DNA of 64,000 bases from Channallabes apus (taxonomy: Eukaryota; Chordata; Actinopteri; Siluriformes; Clariidae), in the NCBI GenBank assembly GCA_030522415.1, contig CM060121.1:8723976-8787975 (forward strand), written 5' to 3'. The translations under genes and the position numbers were made by a program. The notes under the pieces are model-generated. The model was not told the origin of the DNA. It did no database searches and saw nothing but the letters and a program-made list of their open reading frames with translations. Shown one piece after another: positions 1-10,337 of the stretch (positions within the stretch are counted from its first letter, which is position 1; the number at the start of each line of letters is the position of its first letter).

Positions 1-620
1 TAAAATCCCTCCCCACAATGAGCGCAGCGTCCCGGTGTTGTGTCTGGTGCTGTGTGAGCGCCTCATGCAGCTCGCATAAGGCAGTGTCAGTGTCTGCTTG
101 TGGAGGGATGTAAACGGCACTGATTATGACCGAAGTGAACTCCCGTGGAAGATAAAATGGACGACACATGATGGACAGTAGTTCCAGGTTTGGTGTGCAG
201 GAGCGTGTAAGAGGAACAACGCTCGCGCTGTTGCACCAGCTGTTGTTCACCATTAAGCACACGCCGCCTCCCCTTGACTTCCCCGAGTCCCGCGTCCTGT
301 CCATGCGGTGAACCGAGAAGAACTTGGCTAGTTGTATGGCGTGGTCTGGCACCGTGGGTTCAGCCATGTCTCGGTGAAGCAGAGGAGATTGCAGTCCCGA
401 ATGTCTCTCTGGAACTTTATCCTGGCCCTGAGGTCATCAAGTTTGTTCTCCAGTGACTGGACGTTGGCGAGCAGGATACTAGGCAAAGGTGTGCGGTGTG
501 CACGGGCTCTGAGCCGGTTCCTCACCCCAGCTCGTCTCCCTCGAGGCCTCCGCTTCGCGTCGCGTCCATTGTTCTCCCTCAGGATCTCACTCGGCCAGCT
601 CGGATCCGGAGTTAAAAACG
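1..620 (-). mobile_element. non-LTR retrotransposon fragment, ORF2 endonuclease start (broken)
   Basis: Read on the minus strand, 525-328 encodes LPSILLANVQSLENKLDDLR and ..RDCNLLCFTETWLNP, the N-terminus of the apurinic endonuclease domain of fish LINEs (L2/CR1/Rex-like). The match resumes in another frame toward position 1 with RGGGVCLMVNNSWC and AVYIPPQADTD. A single-base frameshift lies near 360. The element runs off the window at base 1. Sequence up to about 880 may be its 5' UTR. Not functional. Confidence 0.8.
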
Positions 621-1123
621 TCGAATTGTGAGTACATTGTATACCAATAGAAACAAGAGTGTCTCTATCATACCTAATGTACTCAATGGTGGTGATTTTG
701 CCGATTTTAAAACACTGAAAACTAACTTAAAGAACAAAAACAAAGAAAAGGTGGTCGGAGCAGTCGTGACGGCAGCCGACCTCACCGGCGCCGTCTTGGT
801 AATAATGCGGGCGTGAACCCGGAAGTATAAGAGGAGTAAACAAACCATTGCATACAGCTTAGTCTCTGAGTTCGCCATGTCGGTTCAGATTGTTTACTTT
901 CTGATTCGAGTGTGTGTTTATAGGACGTGGGTTAAATGTGTGTTTTTCCCTTGCTCCCCTTCTGTGAGAGTCCTTAAACTAATTCGCGTGGTTATCCTGC
1001 CTACTCGCTTGCTTCCGCGTTTGGGTTTACCGTCTATAAAGGGCTAACGGCTAATCGCGGCTAAATTAATTAAAGTCTTCTGATCATCCGGGCTTAGTTC
1101 ACGACAGAATGAAGTATAAAGAT

Positions 1124-1127
<4 letters not shown>

Positions 1128-1183
<56 letters not shown>

Positions 1184-1345
1184 CGGGTATAAACATAGTA
1201 AGGGCCCATCTGATTGGTCAAATTTGGACACACAAATGCTTGGCAAATAAAGTATTTATCGCAACTCCTTGCGATATGGTTATCGCGCATGCCATTATCG
1301 CGATAAATAACGATATTTTTTCGATATATCGTGCAGCCCTAATCT
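1128..1345. repeat. (TA)n microsatellite and hAT-like terminus
   Basis: About 50 bp of alternating TA at 1128-1180. At 1258-1342 lies AT-rich sequence with repeated CGATA/TATCG ending in CGATATATCGTGCAGCCCTA. This is the terminal-repeat style of hAT elements (compare CAGCCCTA at the end of the intron-2 elements). The matching other end was not found. Confidence 0.5.
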
Positions 1346-1424
1346 CAGCTAGTCAGCTAATTAAGTCTCTTAGTTAGTTAGCTGGTTCCGGTAGAGTTGT
1401 GTTGTAAATTTATGTTGTTGCATG

Positions 1425-1510
1425 TATGTACTTTAGCACCTTGGTCCTGGAGGACCGTTGTTTCGTTTCACTGTATATGGTTGGAATGACAATAAAAAGT
1501 CTACTTAACT
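1425..1510 (+). mobile_element. LINE 3' end fragment
   Basis: Sequence ending GGAATGACAATAAAAAGTCT, preceded by a GGTCCTGGAGGACC-type stretch, matches the 3' UTR and tail seen in many fish non-LTR elements. No coding remains. Confidence 0.5.
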
Positions 1511-2085
1511 ATACAGTATCAGTTTTAGAGTGAGGTAGTAATGAGTTAGCTGCCAAAAGCTACTGTAACAGAAACTTGTAAAGGTCCTGCATGTGATGGG
1601 AAGCTCTGGTGTCCTTGGGCACAAACCTAAAAAAAAATGGGGCAAAAATTAGATATCACCATAGGAATAGAATATACGAAGAATACGGTAGCCATGGTCA
1701 AGCATAGTATTGACAGCTTCATGCTATACTGCTTCTCCTCAGCTGAGGACTGGGACTTTAGTGAAGACTAAAATACTAATTTATTTCGGCATAAATATTG
1801 CACATGTCAGAGACCAGAGGTACTAGACTTTTCATGTGTGCTTGTCTGTCTCTCTTTCTCGCCACATCTCTCTGTCTTTTTCATAGTTTTCTTCAGTTGT
1901 TTGCACTCCTCACAACAATTCCATCGTGTGCGAGTTGGGAAATCCGTTAGGCGCTAATCAGATGGTAAAGCCTGACATCACACACTCACATTTATTTATC
2001 CTAAATTAACAGCTCGTGTAATTAATTTCAATCCCCTTGATAACTTCTTCCTCCGTCTGAGCGATGACGTGTGTCTCTTTGACAG

Positions 2086-2165
2086 ACCAGCTTTGCGATC
2101 ACCTTCGAGGTATCGACGATCACGCTCGACACAGACACGATCACTTCAACACTGCAGCTGTCTAC
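2086..2165 (+). CDS. itga3: itga3 exon, calf region beta strands
   Basis: 80-bp exon preceded by a TTTGACAG acceptor and followed by a GTGAGT donor. It encodes TSFAITFEVSTITLDTDTIT and then STLQLST with a split last codon (phase 2). The next exon completes it to give the LSTLSRQDD motif seen in laminin-binding integrin alpha chains. The exact 5' boundary depends on the upstream phase, which is not in the window; a second AG lies 5 bp downstream. Confidence 0.8.
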
Positions 2166-2307
2166 GTGAGTGTGTGTGTGAGAGACACACATTGTTAGAT
2201 AATGACCCTAGAACAAATGACCTACTGTGGTATGGAATGTCGCATTTATGTTAAATTACTTTATATTAATATGCCATTTTTTTACTGTGTTATCGTCTTG
2301 TGTTCAG

Positions 2308-2385
2308 ACTGAGCAGACAGGACGACCTAATGCCGCTGATCAAAATGCTGCTAGTGGACTATACATTAAAGACCTCATTTCTAGT
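2308..2385 (+). CDS. itga3: itga3 exon, LSRQDDLMP..LLVDYTLKT segment
   Basis: 78-bp exon with acceptor TTGTGTTCAG and donor GTAAGT. Its first base completes the Thr codon started upstream. It reads LSRQDDLMPLIKMLLVDYTL and then KTSFLV, ending in phase 2. The run QDDL..LLVDYTLxTS is a clear match to the human integrin alpha-3 ectodomain as I recall it. Confidence 0.9.
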
Positions 2386-2934
2386 GTAAGTTATGTATCA
2401 GTTCCTAACAGTACAATACATTAACATTATCGAACAGCACTTCCCACTAATGCAATGAACACTCAAGTTCACAATCTTCCTTTTACCCTAAATGTAATTG
2501 ATCAGCAAGGCCTTGCCAAAATGATGATACTGTTTGATATTGAAATGTATATTGTAATATATTATGCCTTGAAATGTAGATAATGTAATGTACAGTTAAG
2601 TGTATAATGCTCTTGTGGCTGTAAGTGAAATGTTTCCACATTTTATAGAGTGTGGAGGGTGGATATTAAAAAAACATATGGGTGTGATGGTCATGTGTAC
2701 ATAAACTTAAATACACAATATACTGTAGTCTATCTATACAGTACTGTATAAAAGTCTTGAGTCCTTATAATAAATGAAATGATGTAGATTAAATTAAAGA
2801 AATGGGAACAAATGTTTTACTGTGACAGACTGCAAAGCGCCTAAAGATACAATTTAAAAATTATAAAGTTTTATATGTAACAACCTTGGCAGCAACCTCA
2901 TTTCCCCTCTTGTCTGTTTCAACCACTCAGCATT

Positions 2935-3002
2935 CAGCATCACCAGTATACTTGAATTTCCTGGGGGATTAATAAAACCTATCTATCCATCCATCCATCC
3001 AA
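2935..3002 (+). mobile_element. LINE 3' tail with (ATCC)n
   Basis: TTCCTGGGGGATTAATAAA followed by CTATC and (CATC)n repeats is the typical 3' terminus of a fish L2/Rex-type LINE. Between 2386 and 2935 I see no gene, only AT-rich intron sequence. Confidence 0.5.
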
Positions 3003-3258
3003 TAATCTGTCATCATCTGCTCCTTACATTAGAAGATTTTTATTCTTGGTCACTGTGTGGCTTAAAACAACATTCCTCTGAAAGGTCAGGGACTGGACTG
3101 CAAATGAGAGGCAAAACATGGAGCCTGGAGAATATCTCTTTATCCTGTATATAGCCATGGGGGGTTGAAGTCTATCTTAGGAGACTTAGGGTACGAGGCA
3201 GGATACACCAGGGTACTAGTATCAGTTACATAGAAATGGATGACAGGAATCTACGATG

Positions 3259-3775
3259 CAGTACACTCACCAGTCACTTTATCACTTGTACACATGCTAA
3301 TTCAAGCAGTTGTCCATTAGCCAATCATGTAGGAGCAGCAGCAGCAGCAGCACAGTGCATTAAAAGTCAAGTGCTTAAGTCAATGTTTACATCAAGCATT
3401 AACATGGGAGGGAAAATGTGTTCTTGTGGACTTTGCTGAGCCGCTGGGATTTTTTATGTACAACAGTCTTTAGGGTTTATGCAAAATGGCATTAAAAGCA
3501 AAAACATCTATGCTTATGTAGGCAGAACCTCCCTGACGATGATAAAGGTAACCACTCTTTACAACCATTATTATAGGAATACACAACAGCTCGAAGACAG
3601 CATTCCACTTAAAACAGCCAAGAACTTGAATCTGATGCTATGCTGAGCAGAGGCTTACCAAAACTGGACCAGAACATTAATAGAGTGTTTCTCACACCTT
3701 TGTTAAATCCATGCCGTGAAGAATTGAGGCATGGGGCTAGCTGTTATTATTAATAAAGTGGTCGGCAAATGTACG
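3259..3775 (+). mobile_element. Tc1-like element remnant, internally deleted
   Basis: Begins GTACACTCACCAGTCACTTT and ends AATAAAGTGGTCGGCAAATG, the degenerate terminal repeats of the widespread fish Tc1-like family with CACCGGCCACTTTATTAGGTA ends. The interior retains scraps of transposase sequence but no frame. The same family is at 10338-11460 in the opposite orientation. Confidence 0.65.
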
Positions 3776-4002
3776 TGCATATAACTTGAATAAATTGAAT
3801 AATGGATCCTAACAATGGAGGTTGAAACATTTTTTCCTGTAGACCAGGGATAAAACCAAACAAGTTATTTGATGATTCCTCACAGTGTGTATCCTTACCA
3901 TTACTTAACAGTGACACTACTTAATGTTCCACAGTATACCGGATAATTAACGCTCTGTAATCTGCAGATTGAGTCCAGTGACTGACTATGTAGTAATAGC
4001 TT

Positions 4003-4039
<37 letters not shown>

Positions 4040-4049
4040 CGGCGCGCAG

Positions 4050-4152
4050 TACTCCTTCCCGAGTTCAGACAGAGTTCAGTGGCCATGTTATTGGCGAATC
4101 AGCTATAAAGAGCACCAGTGAAATTGGCAGTCCGGTGGAGTTCAAATTTGAG
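4050..4152 (+). CDS. itga3: itga3 exon, GHVIGESAIKS segment
   Basis: 103-bp exon, acceptor GCGCGCAG, donor GAG|GTGAGT. Its first base completes the Val codon; the translation then reads TPSRVQTEFSGHVIGESAIK and STSEIGSPVEFKFE, ending in phase 0. The GESxxK..EDxGSPxxxxF pattern is shared with mammalian alpha-3. The acceptor sits directly behind a (TG)n run at about 4007-4038, so there is no ordinary polypyrimidine tract; see findings. Confidence 0.9.
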
Positions 4153-4442
4153 GTGAGTTACACACTTCCTTAACCCCTAATCCATAAATCCATAGAAAAG
4201 CAGATGTAATTGTGGTTTAAATTACAAATCTAAAGTGTTTCAAGTCTGTACTACTGGTTTCCTGGTTTCATGCTGTATTTCCTTTAACTATTTGACATGG
4301 CGCAGAAGAAAAGCTATAACTCGTTCTCACTCAAATGGAAAATCCATTAAAAAAATAGTTAACTGTCCCTTTAGGTAATTTGTAGTTTAACTGAACAATT
4401 TATACGTTTTTCTGCTTTTAGTTTCTATTCCAAGGATAGACC

Positions 4443-4664
4443 AAATAATCCACCTTATTAAAAAAAGGAATATCAAATTTATAATGGTATTATAATAAAG
4501 CTAGGTGGCTACAAAGTAATCAGTTCCAATCCCGACCACTGTACAGTACAGTGTAAAAGCACCACAAATGGCCAAGATTACTTTGTAGCCACTTAATTTT
4601 ATTATAATAACATTATAACATTAATAACATTATAAACATTATAAATTTGATTCCAAAATAATCC
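4443..4664. repeat. fold-back (palindromic) MITE-like repeat
   Basis: GTGGCTACAAAGTAATC at 4505-4521 has a perfect 17-bp inverted partner at 4576-4592. Outside it, the arms continue as imperfect complements (TCAAATTTATAAT / ATTATAAATTTGA and AATAATCC / TATTTTGG...), giving about 70-90 bp arms around a 54-bp loop. It would form a long hairpin in itga3 intronic RNA. Superfamily not assigned. 4153-4440 and 4665-5110 hold nothing I recognise. Confidence 0.75.
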
Positions 4665-5109
4665 GTTTTTAACAGCACATTTTTAATGTGGTCATCTTTT
4701 AAAAAAGTAAGCCTTATGTTGCTGTATTTTATCATTAAAAGCCCGGAGGATTTAGCAATAAACACCTACAGCTTATGTACTCTTACTGTTTAGGTACCAA
4801 CCTCTTTTCGCTCTAGCTGTTTGTTTATGCCCCTGGAAGCAGGGCTTCACAATGAATCAAATTATAATCTCGATCATGATGTTGGCCTCCCACAAGTAAA
4901 TAAACACGATCGACCGATGCCAAAATCAACGAGTGCAAGTGAGAAAAACCTAACAATAAGTGATTAAAACAGGCATGTCTGTAGCTTTTGTCTAGTATAG
5001 GGGTCGGCAACCCGCGGCTCCGGAGTCACATGTGGCTTTGGAAGCAAATCATGAGTATTTTGTTTCAATTCATTTTATTTTAGTTAGTTTTTTTAATGGA
5101 ATTCTAAAT

Positions 5110-5400
5110 TTGAAGATTATACAGTAGAATAGAATGGAATATCTTTATTGTCATTGGAACATGTGGGAAGTCCAACAAAATTAGGTGCTTTACACTTAGT
5201 ACACAAGATACACAAATTACACTCTACACGCTTTAGACACTTAATATGAATTACGCAAGAAACAGTTATGTGTATGACACCAAAATTGACGAATATTGCA
5301 CAGGAAATAAAAATTTACATTTATTAACATATAAAAAAAATAAAAATTTACGTATATTGCACAAGAAAGTTACATAGTTGCATATGAAATAAAATGTATG
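5110..5400 (-). mobile_element. LINE 3' UTR fragment, reverse orientation
   Basis: The stretch around 5135-5165, AATAGAATGGAATATCTTTATTGTCATT, followed by a GTGGGAAGTCCAACAAAATTAGG-like segment, is the reversed 3' end common in fish non-LTR elements. No open frame. Confidence 0.45.
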
Positions 5401-5483
5401 TATATTGAAATATACATTTACCTATATTACACAAGACGTTATGCTGATCTTGTAACATTAAAATAAAATGTGTTAAATTAATT

Positions 5484-5867
5484 GAGGGCGGCGCGGTGGT
5501 GTAGTGGTTAGCACTGTCGCCTTGCACCTCCAGGGTCTGGGTTCGATTCCCCGGCCAGGCTCGATTCCCGTCTCTGTGTGCATGGAGTTTGCATGTTCTC
5601 CCAGTGCTTGGTGGGTTTCCTCAGGGTACTCCGGTTTCCTCCCACAGTCCAAAGATATGCAGGTTAGGCTAATTGGCGTTCCCAAATTGTCGGTAGTGTG
5701 TGATTGGGTGTGTGAGTGTGTGTATGTGTGTGTGCCCTGCGATGGATTGGCACCCTGTCCAGGGTGTACCCCGCCTAGTGCCCGAAGTCTCCTGGGATAG
5801 GCTCCAGGTCCCCCGCGACCCTGAACACAGGATTAAGCGGTGTAGAAAATGAATGAATGAATGAATG
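5484..5867 (+). mobile_element. tRNA-headed SINE with target-site duplication
   Basis: The head GGTGTAGTGGTTAGCAC and GGTTCGATTCC resemble Pol III A and B boxes; the body is the fish ATGGAGTTTGCATGTTCTCCC core; the tail is (GAAT)n. A 9-bp direct repeat AAATTAATT flanks it (5475-5483 and 5868-5876). Well preserved, so relatively recent. Related copies: 15481-15750, 17744-18010, 26955-27242, 30743-31125, 39411-39672, 41795-41983, the split copy at 60085-61050, and 63120-63305. Confidence 0.85.
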
Positions 5868-6423
5868 AAATTAATTAAGCTTATCAACCCCCGGTAGGTC
5901 AGTTCACTCCAGTACACACGATAAAAGGATGATGGCACACAGAAGCGGGCGGCATTTTTGGTTTGCTGCAGGTGGATAATTTAAGTTTGCTAATACGAGG
6001 AGGATTCAAGTAGACATTGAGTATTTTAATTAAAAGTAACATTTAACCCAGCGTCTCGAAATGTTTTTGTTGCATGCTGAAATAAAATAAAATTTTCTCT
6101 GTAGCAGTTCATTAATTTCATAAATGCAACATATTATATTTTTTCTAATGCATAGCATTAAAGACGATATATGCAGTGTTATCTTCATTTTAGATTTCAA
6201 AAGGGTTTTGTGGCTCACTGTGTTTTTCTTTTCTGTGGGAAACGGGTCCAAAATAAATATCTGTAATACAGTATGTATTTATAATAATAATAATTATTAT
6301 TATTATTATTATTATTGTTATTATTATTATGATTAAGAAAAAATGTTTGATCATACAAAAACATACAGAAACTGAACCTGCTAGGAAGGTTGAATAAATC
6401 AAAGGTATTTTGCATTTAAACAA

Positions 6424-6573
6424 TGGCCCATGGTTAAGCATCTCTCTAAGGACCTCATTTGTGAACACTTGAAGGAGAGAGGGGGCGTCGAACAGACCAT
6501 AGGGCATCACCTGATATTCATAGTAGCCTGAGGTAGCTATGTAAGCAGCCGTCCATTTGTCTTTGTTTGACAT
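6424..6573 (-). pseudogene. Ty3/gypsy reverse transcriptase scrap
   Basis: The minus strand encodes DKWTAAYIATSGYYEYQVMP and YGLFDAPSLLQVFTNEVLRE, a recognisable piece of gypsy reverse transcriptase (..YEYxVMPFGL..AP..FQ..). About 50 residues only; no LTR nearby. A (TAA)n tract of about 50 bp follows at 6283-6330. Confidence 0.7.
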
Positions 6574-7049
6574 TCAGATTTAGTTATGTATACTTAAACA
6601 TATTAAGAGTGGTTTCTTTGTGCATACACACCCTAAAGCTTCAGGTATTAGTGGTAAAGAGTAATGGTTTAAGTGTTACTGGACTGAGGATACTGTAATT
6701 GTTGTAAAGACGGAAAAAAGCAATGGTGCTGGTGGAGATTGCATATGGAAGTATGTAACCTTGTGGCACTTTCTCTGTTCAAGGAGAATCAATTTATGGA
6801 AATGTACAGTATTTCCACAGGAAATAGATCAATGGCACAATCCTCCCAATGCCATTATGTATGGATTATGTTTGTGGGGCTCATAAAATTATTTAGTATG
6901 CAAAAGAAACTCTAACATTTTATTCTACACATTGTCCCTTGAACACCAGGATAGACAGATAGGCAGAAAGAACTTCAGATTCTTACATATTGATTAAGAC
7001 CAGGACATTTCCAGAACACAGACCAACGCTTTCCTGCTCTGTGTTTTCT

Positions 7050-7945
7050 ATCAGGGAAAAAGCTGCCCAATCCCAGGTCCTGGAGCTCCAAAGTAGCCCA
7101 TGACTATTACACTACCACCACCATGTTTGACTGTTGGTATGATGTTATTTTAATAAAATGCTGTTAGTTTTACACCAGATGTAAGGGGATGCACACCTTC
7201 CAAAAAGTTCAACTTTTGTCTCATCAGTTGACAAAATATTTGCCCAGAAGGGAATAATCAAGATGTTTTTTGGAAAATGTGAGACTTTGAGTTCTTTTTT
7301 GATCAGCAATGGGTTTCAACTTGGAGCTCTCCCATGGTTGCAATTGTTACCCAGTCTCTCTCTCTTATTGTTGAATCATGAACACTGACCTTAACTGAGG
7401 CAAGTGAGGTTATTTCGATGTTGTTCTGCATTCTTTTATGAACCACAGGATGAGTCGTCATTGTGCCTTTAGAGTAATTGTGGTAGGCTGGCCACACCAC
7501 TGTTTTCCATTTTTCTTCATTTGTGGATGATAGCTCTCAGTGTAGTTTACTGGAGTCCCAAAGCCTTTTTAACCCTTTCCAGTCTGAGACGTGTCAAATG
7601 CTTTGTTTCTCATCTGTTCTCGAATTTCTTTAGATAGCGTGTTTCACTTTGTCAGACAGGTTCTATTTAAGTGATTTCTTGATTCAACAGGTCTGGCAGT
7701 AATCAGGCCTGGGTGTGGCAAGTAAAATTTAGCTAAGCTTTCCAAAAAAATGTGGGCAAAAGGGAGCAATTAATTTTTTACATAAAGCGAGGTAGGTTTG
7801 GACAGCTTTATTCCCTTAATAAATGAAACCATCATTTAAAAACTAAATTTTTATTTATTTATTCAGGTTATCTTTGTGTAATTCGATAATCTCAATCATT
7901 TAAGTGTGACAAATGAAATAAAAAAAAAATTAAATAGGAAAAGGT
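7050..7945 (-). mobile_element. decayed Tc1 element
   Basis: By eye it aligns in reverse with the transposons at 34373-35994 and 36164-37675, including the ACACTACCACCACCATG segment of the transposase and the AAGTGTGACAAA terminal region, but with many substitutions and indels. One end is missing. It ends about 45 bp before an itga3 exon. Confidence 0.75.
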
Positions 7946-7991
7946 CACCTGGCTTGTAAGCGGTCTCTCTTACTCTGCCTTTTGTGTGCAG

Positions 7992-8165
7992 GTGACTACA
8001 GATATGCCACAGGGCAGTCCCTATGTGCTCTATGTGGAATTTAATTGGCCGTTGGAGGTGGCGAATGGAAAGTGGCTCCTGTACCTGGAGGAAATTACAA
8101 TGACTGGAACTTCAGAGTCTTCGTGTAATCCACCGGGAGACATCGTCAACTCACAAAAGTTCCAG
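7992..8165 (+). CDS. itga3: itga3 exon, WPLEVANGKWLLYLEEI segment
   Basis: 174-bp (58 codon) in-frame exon, acceptor TTTTGTGTGCAG, donor CAG|GTGAGG. It contains NWPLEVANGKWLLYLEEITM and CNPPGDIVN, the most conserved part of the alpha-3/6/7 calf-2 domain. A decayed Tc1 element ends only about 45 bp upstream, leaving just enough intron for a branch point and pyrimidine tract. Confidence 0.95.
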
Positions 8166-8372
8166 GTGAGGCATGGACTACAAGGTCTAACTCATACTGA
8201 ATCTGACACCTCATTGTTTAAAACACGACACAGATTAAAGCATGTAATGTAAAGTCTCTATGGGGTAGTAATGTTTCAACTCTTAGAGTTAAACTCTCGT
8301 ACTGTAGTTACTGGGTTACTGATTAAAGTGCTACTTGAGCCAGGCATTTATTGTGTCTGAACCCAGCTTCCT

Positions 8373-8950
8373 ATCAAGCTGGAAAATGAAGAAGAAGAAA
8401 AAACAGGACTTTTGATTGTGCAGAATAACAGTACACAGTTATGAGATTACAAACAACTTATTTCCCTGTATAATACCCTGCTACACTTATCCCAATGTTT
8501 CACCATTAAAGTCAAAAGTTTTCTCAGTTCGCCAGAGCCATGATCAGACATTCTGACTTTTCGTGTCAAAACATTCCTTTAACTCATTGCAGATTCACAA
8601 TATTCTGTACTGATCGAAGGCAGCTTTCTTGGTACCCAACGTGCACTAACCTTCCAGAAATGCAGGTGTTCATGAATAATTATGTGTAAAGTTGCCATAG
8701 ACAGATGTCTCTATTGCAATTAGGCTGTAAGCTATCTGTCTTTTTTAAGGATCAGTGTTCGACTTGCTGAATGTTCACAGGAACGACCGTAGTGGGCGCT
8801 GAGCCACCTCGAAGTGGTCGTGATCATCGTTCACGGACGTACGGACTTCTTTAAATCAAGTGCACCATTGAAATATTTCACTGCCGCTAAGATTCTAATC
8901 ACCGCGCTGCGATTGAAGTCCCGCTTTGACTTGGACACCCCTTGAATACG
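8373..8950. mobile_element. mariner-type MITE, copy 1
   Basis: The right end GTCCCGCTTTGACTTGGACA and internal text (AGAGCCATGATCAGACATTC) match the copies at 12690-13213, 19174-19665 and 57813-58286. In copies 2 and 3 the ends are CAAGTCAAAC..GGTTTGACTTGAA inverted repeats. Heavily decayed; no transposase. Confidence 0.55.
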
Positions 8951-9643
8951 GAACAAATATACATTTTCCCTCTGCTTCATCCTTTTTATAGTGGAATTTG
9001 TCAACTTTTAGTCATTTCACCTGTCAGCTGATTGTTTAATTTCCCTCGTTCTTTATTTCTTTTATCTTGTGTTTGTTATGTGTTAGTGTTGTCTTGTTAA
9101 CAACCCTTATGAATTGGTCGAGCTGTCTTTGCTTTGTGCAAATTCCTCATTTGTAGGTGCTTGTAGAATTTGATTGCCTTTTGTTGTGTATGATTAATGA
9201 CCGTAGGTCTAATTCCGCCCTGCAGGTATTGTCTTTTGCATTACTACACAGTTTTTTCTTCTTTTTTTTTTCTTTTTGATTGTGCTTACACGACTTTGTG
9301 TGCAGAAACACTATTACATGTTTATCCTATTTGCCACCTTCCGAATTGCTAAGCAGACATCGCATTTTAGTGCTAGAATGCCTTGTTTTATGACACGGGA
9401 ATCATCTCTGATCTGACACAAGGAGCTGTAGACGTTTCCAATATGTGTGTCAAATATGTAATATTACCATGTTTTACTGTATTGTATGTTGCCTACATTT
9501 TCATCAAATCAGTCAACAGCCATTAAATCTCCAAATAGTTGCATCTTACACTTTCTTTGCATTTAAAAATTTTTTTTATTCCTTTATTTATTCTCGTATA
9601 ACCCAAACATAATCTCGCTTCCTTCGTTGTGATTGTGTGCTAG

Positions 9644-9754
9644 GTGCCGGAGCGAAAGCACAGTCGGAGAAAGAGAGATGAACCTTCTGTGGCGCACTTA
9701 GAAGCTTTGTCTTCTCTGAACCTGAAGAGCGGCCGCAGGAAAACTGACCATCTG
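9644..9754 (+). CDS. itga3: itga3 exon with furin-type cleavage site
   Basis: 111-bp (37 codon) exon, acceptor GTGTGCTAG, donor CTG|GTCAGA. It reads VPERKHSRRKRDEPSVAHLE and more. RRKR|D is a basic proprotein-convertase site at the position where integrin alpha-3 is cut into heavy and light chains (the mammalian site is RRRR-like). This supports a laminin-receptor class integrin alpha without an I domain. The exon is poorly conserved outside the basic motif, as expected for an exposed loop. Confidence 0.9.
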
Positions 9755-10013
9755 GTCAGAACACACACACTCACACATACACACACACACACATAGAGAG
9801 AGCTAACACCTGTATTAGGCAGTTACTAGGCAACGTTACGAGGGCTTATGTCATTTTCTGTATTAATGTAACAGCAGCTATAAAAATAAAAATAAAATCA
9901 GAAAAAGAGTAATGTTGTGAGCAACTTGGCTTTGTAAGAGGGATGGAAATGTGATGGGAATGTGTACGTGAATAATGTGAGACTGGTGTTGATGTTGCTG
10001 TTATTCGCTGCAG

Positions 10014-10127
10014 AACTGTACGTCAGGCACCGCAAACTGTAAAACCTTCAGCTGTTTCTTACGCAACATGACGGGAAAAGCGGAGGTGACGGTGCGGGCA
10101 AGGCTGTGGAACAGCACCATGTTGGAG
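10014..10127 (+). CDS. itga3: itga3 exon, calf-2 light-chain segment
   Basis: 114-bp (38 codon) exon, acceptor TTCGCTGCAG. It reads NCTSGTANCKTFSCFLRNMT and then ..VTVRARLWNSTMLE. The paired Cys residues and VxVRARLWNST match the light-chain start in the family. NCT, NMT and NST are N-glycosylation sequons. The donor GAG|GTCTTT is a poor match to the consensus beyond GT (see findings). Confidence 0.9.
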
Positions 10128-10337
10128 GTCTTTCTCTCTCACAAGCACGCACACACACACACACACACACTGAACTTTACTTTACCTAACACCACCTGTA
10201 GTTTCAGATACTACACTCTGTTATACATTAAACATTCAATCTTATAGTCTATAGTATTTTTAATACTCTACTGTATTCTAATACAATGCTTTACTATAAC
10301 ACCGTCTAGTACTCTCGAATACTTCTTAGGCTATAAT

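Noticed and set aside
5484..5580. tRNA gene
   Set aside because: The A- and B-box-like motifs belong to the SINE head; no cloverleaf and a SINE body and tail follow.
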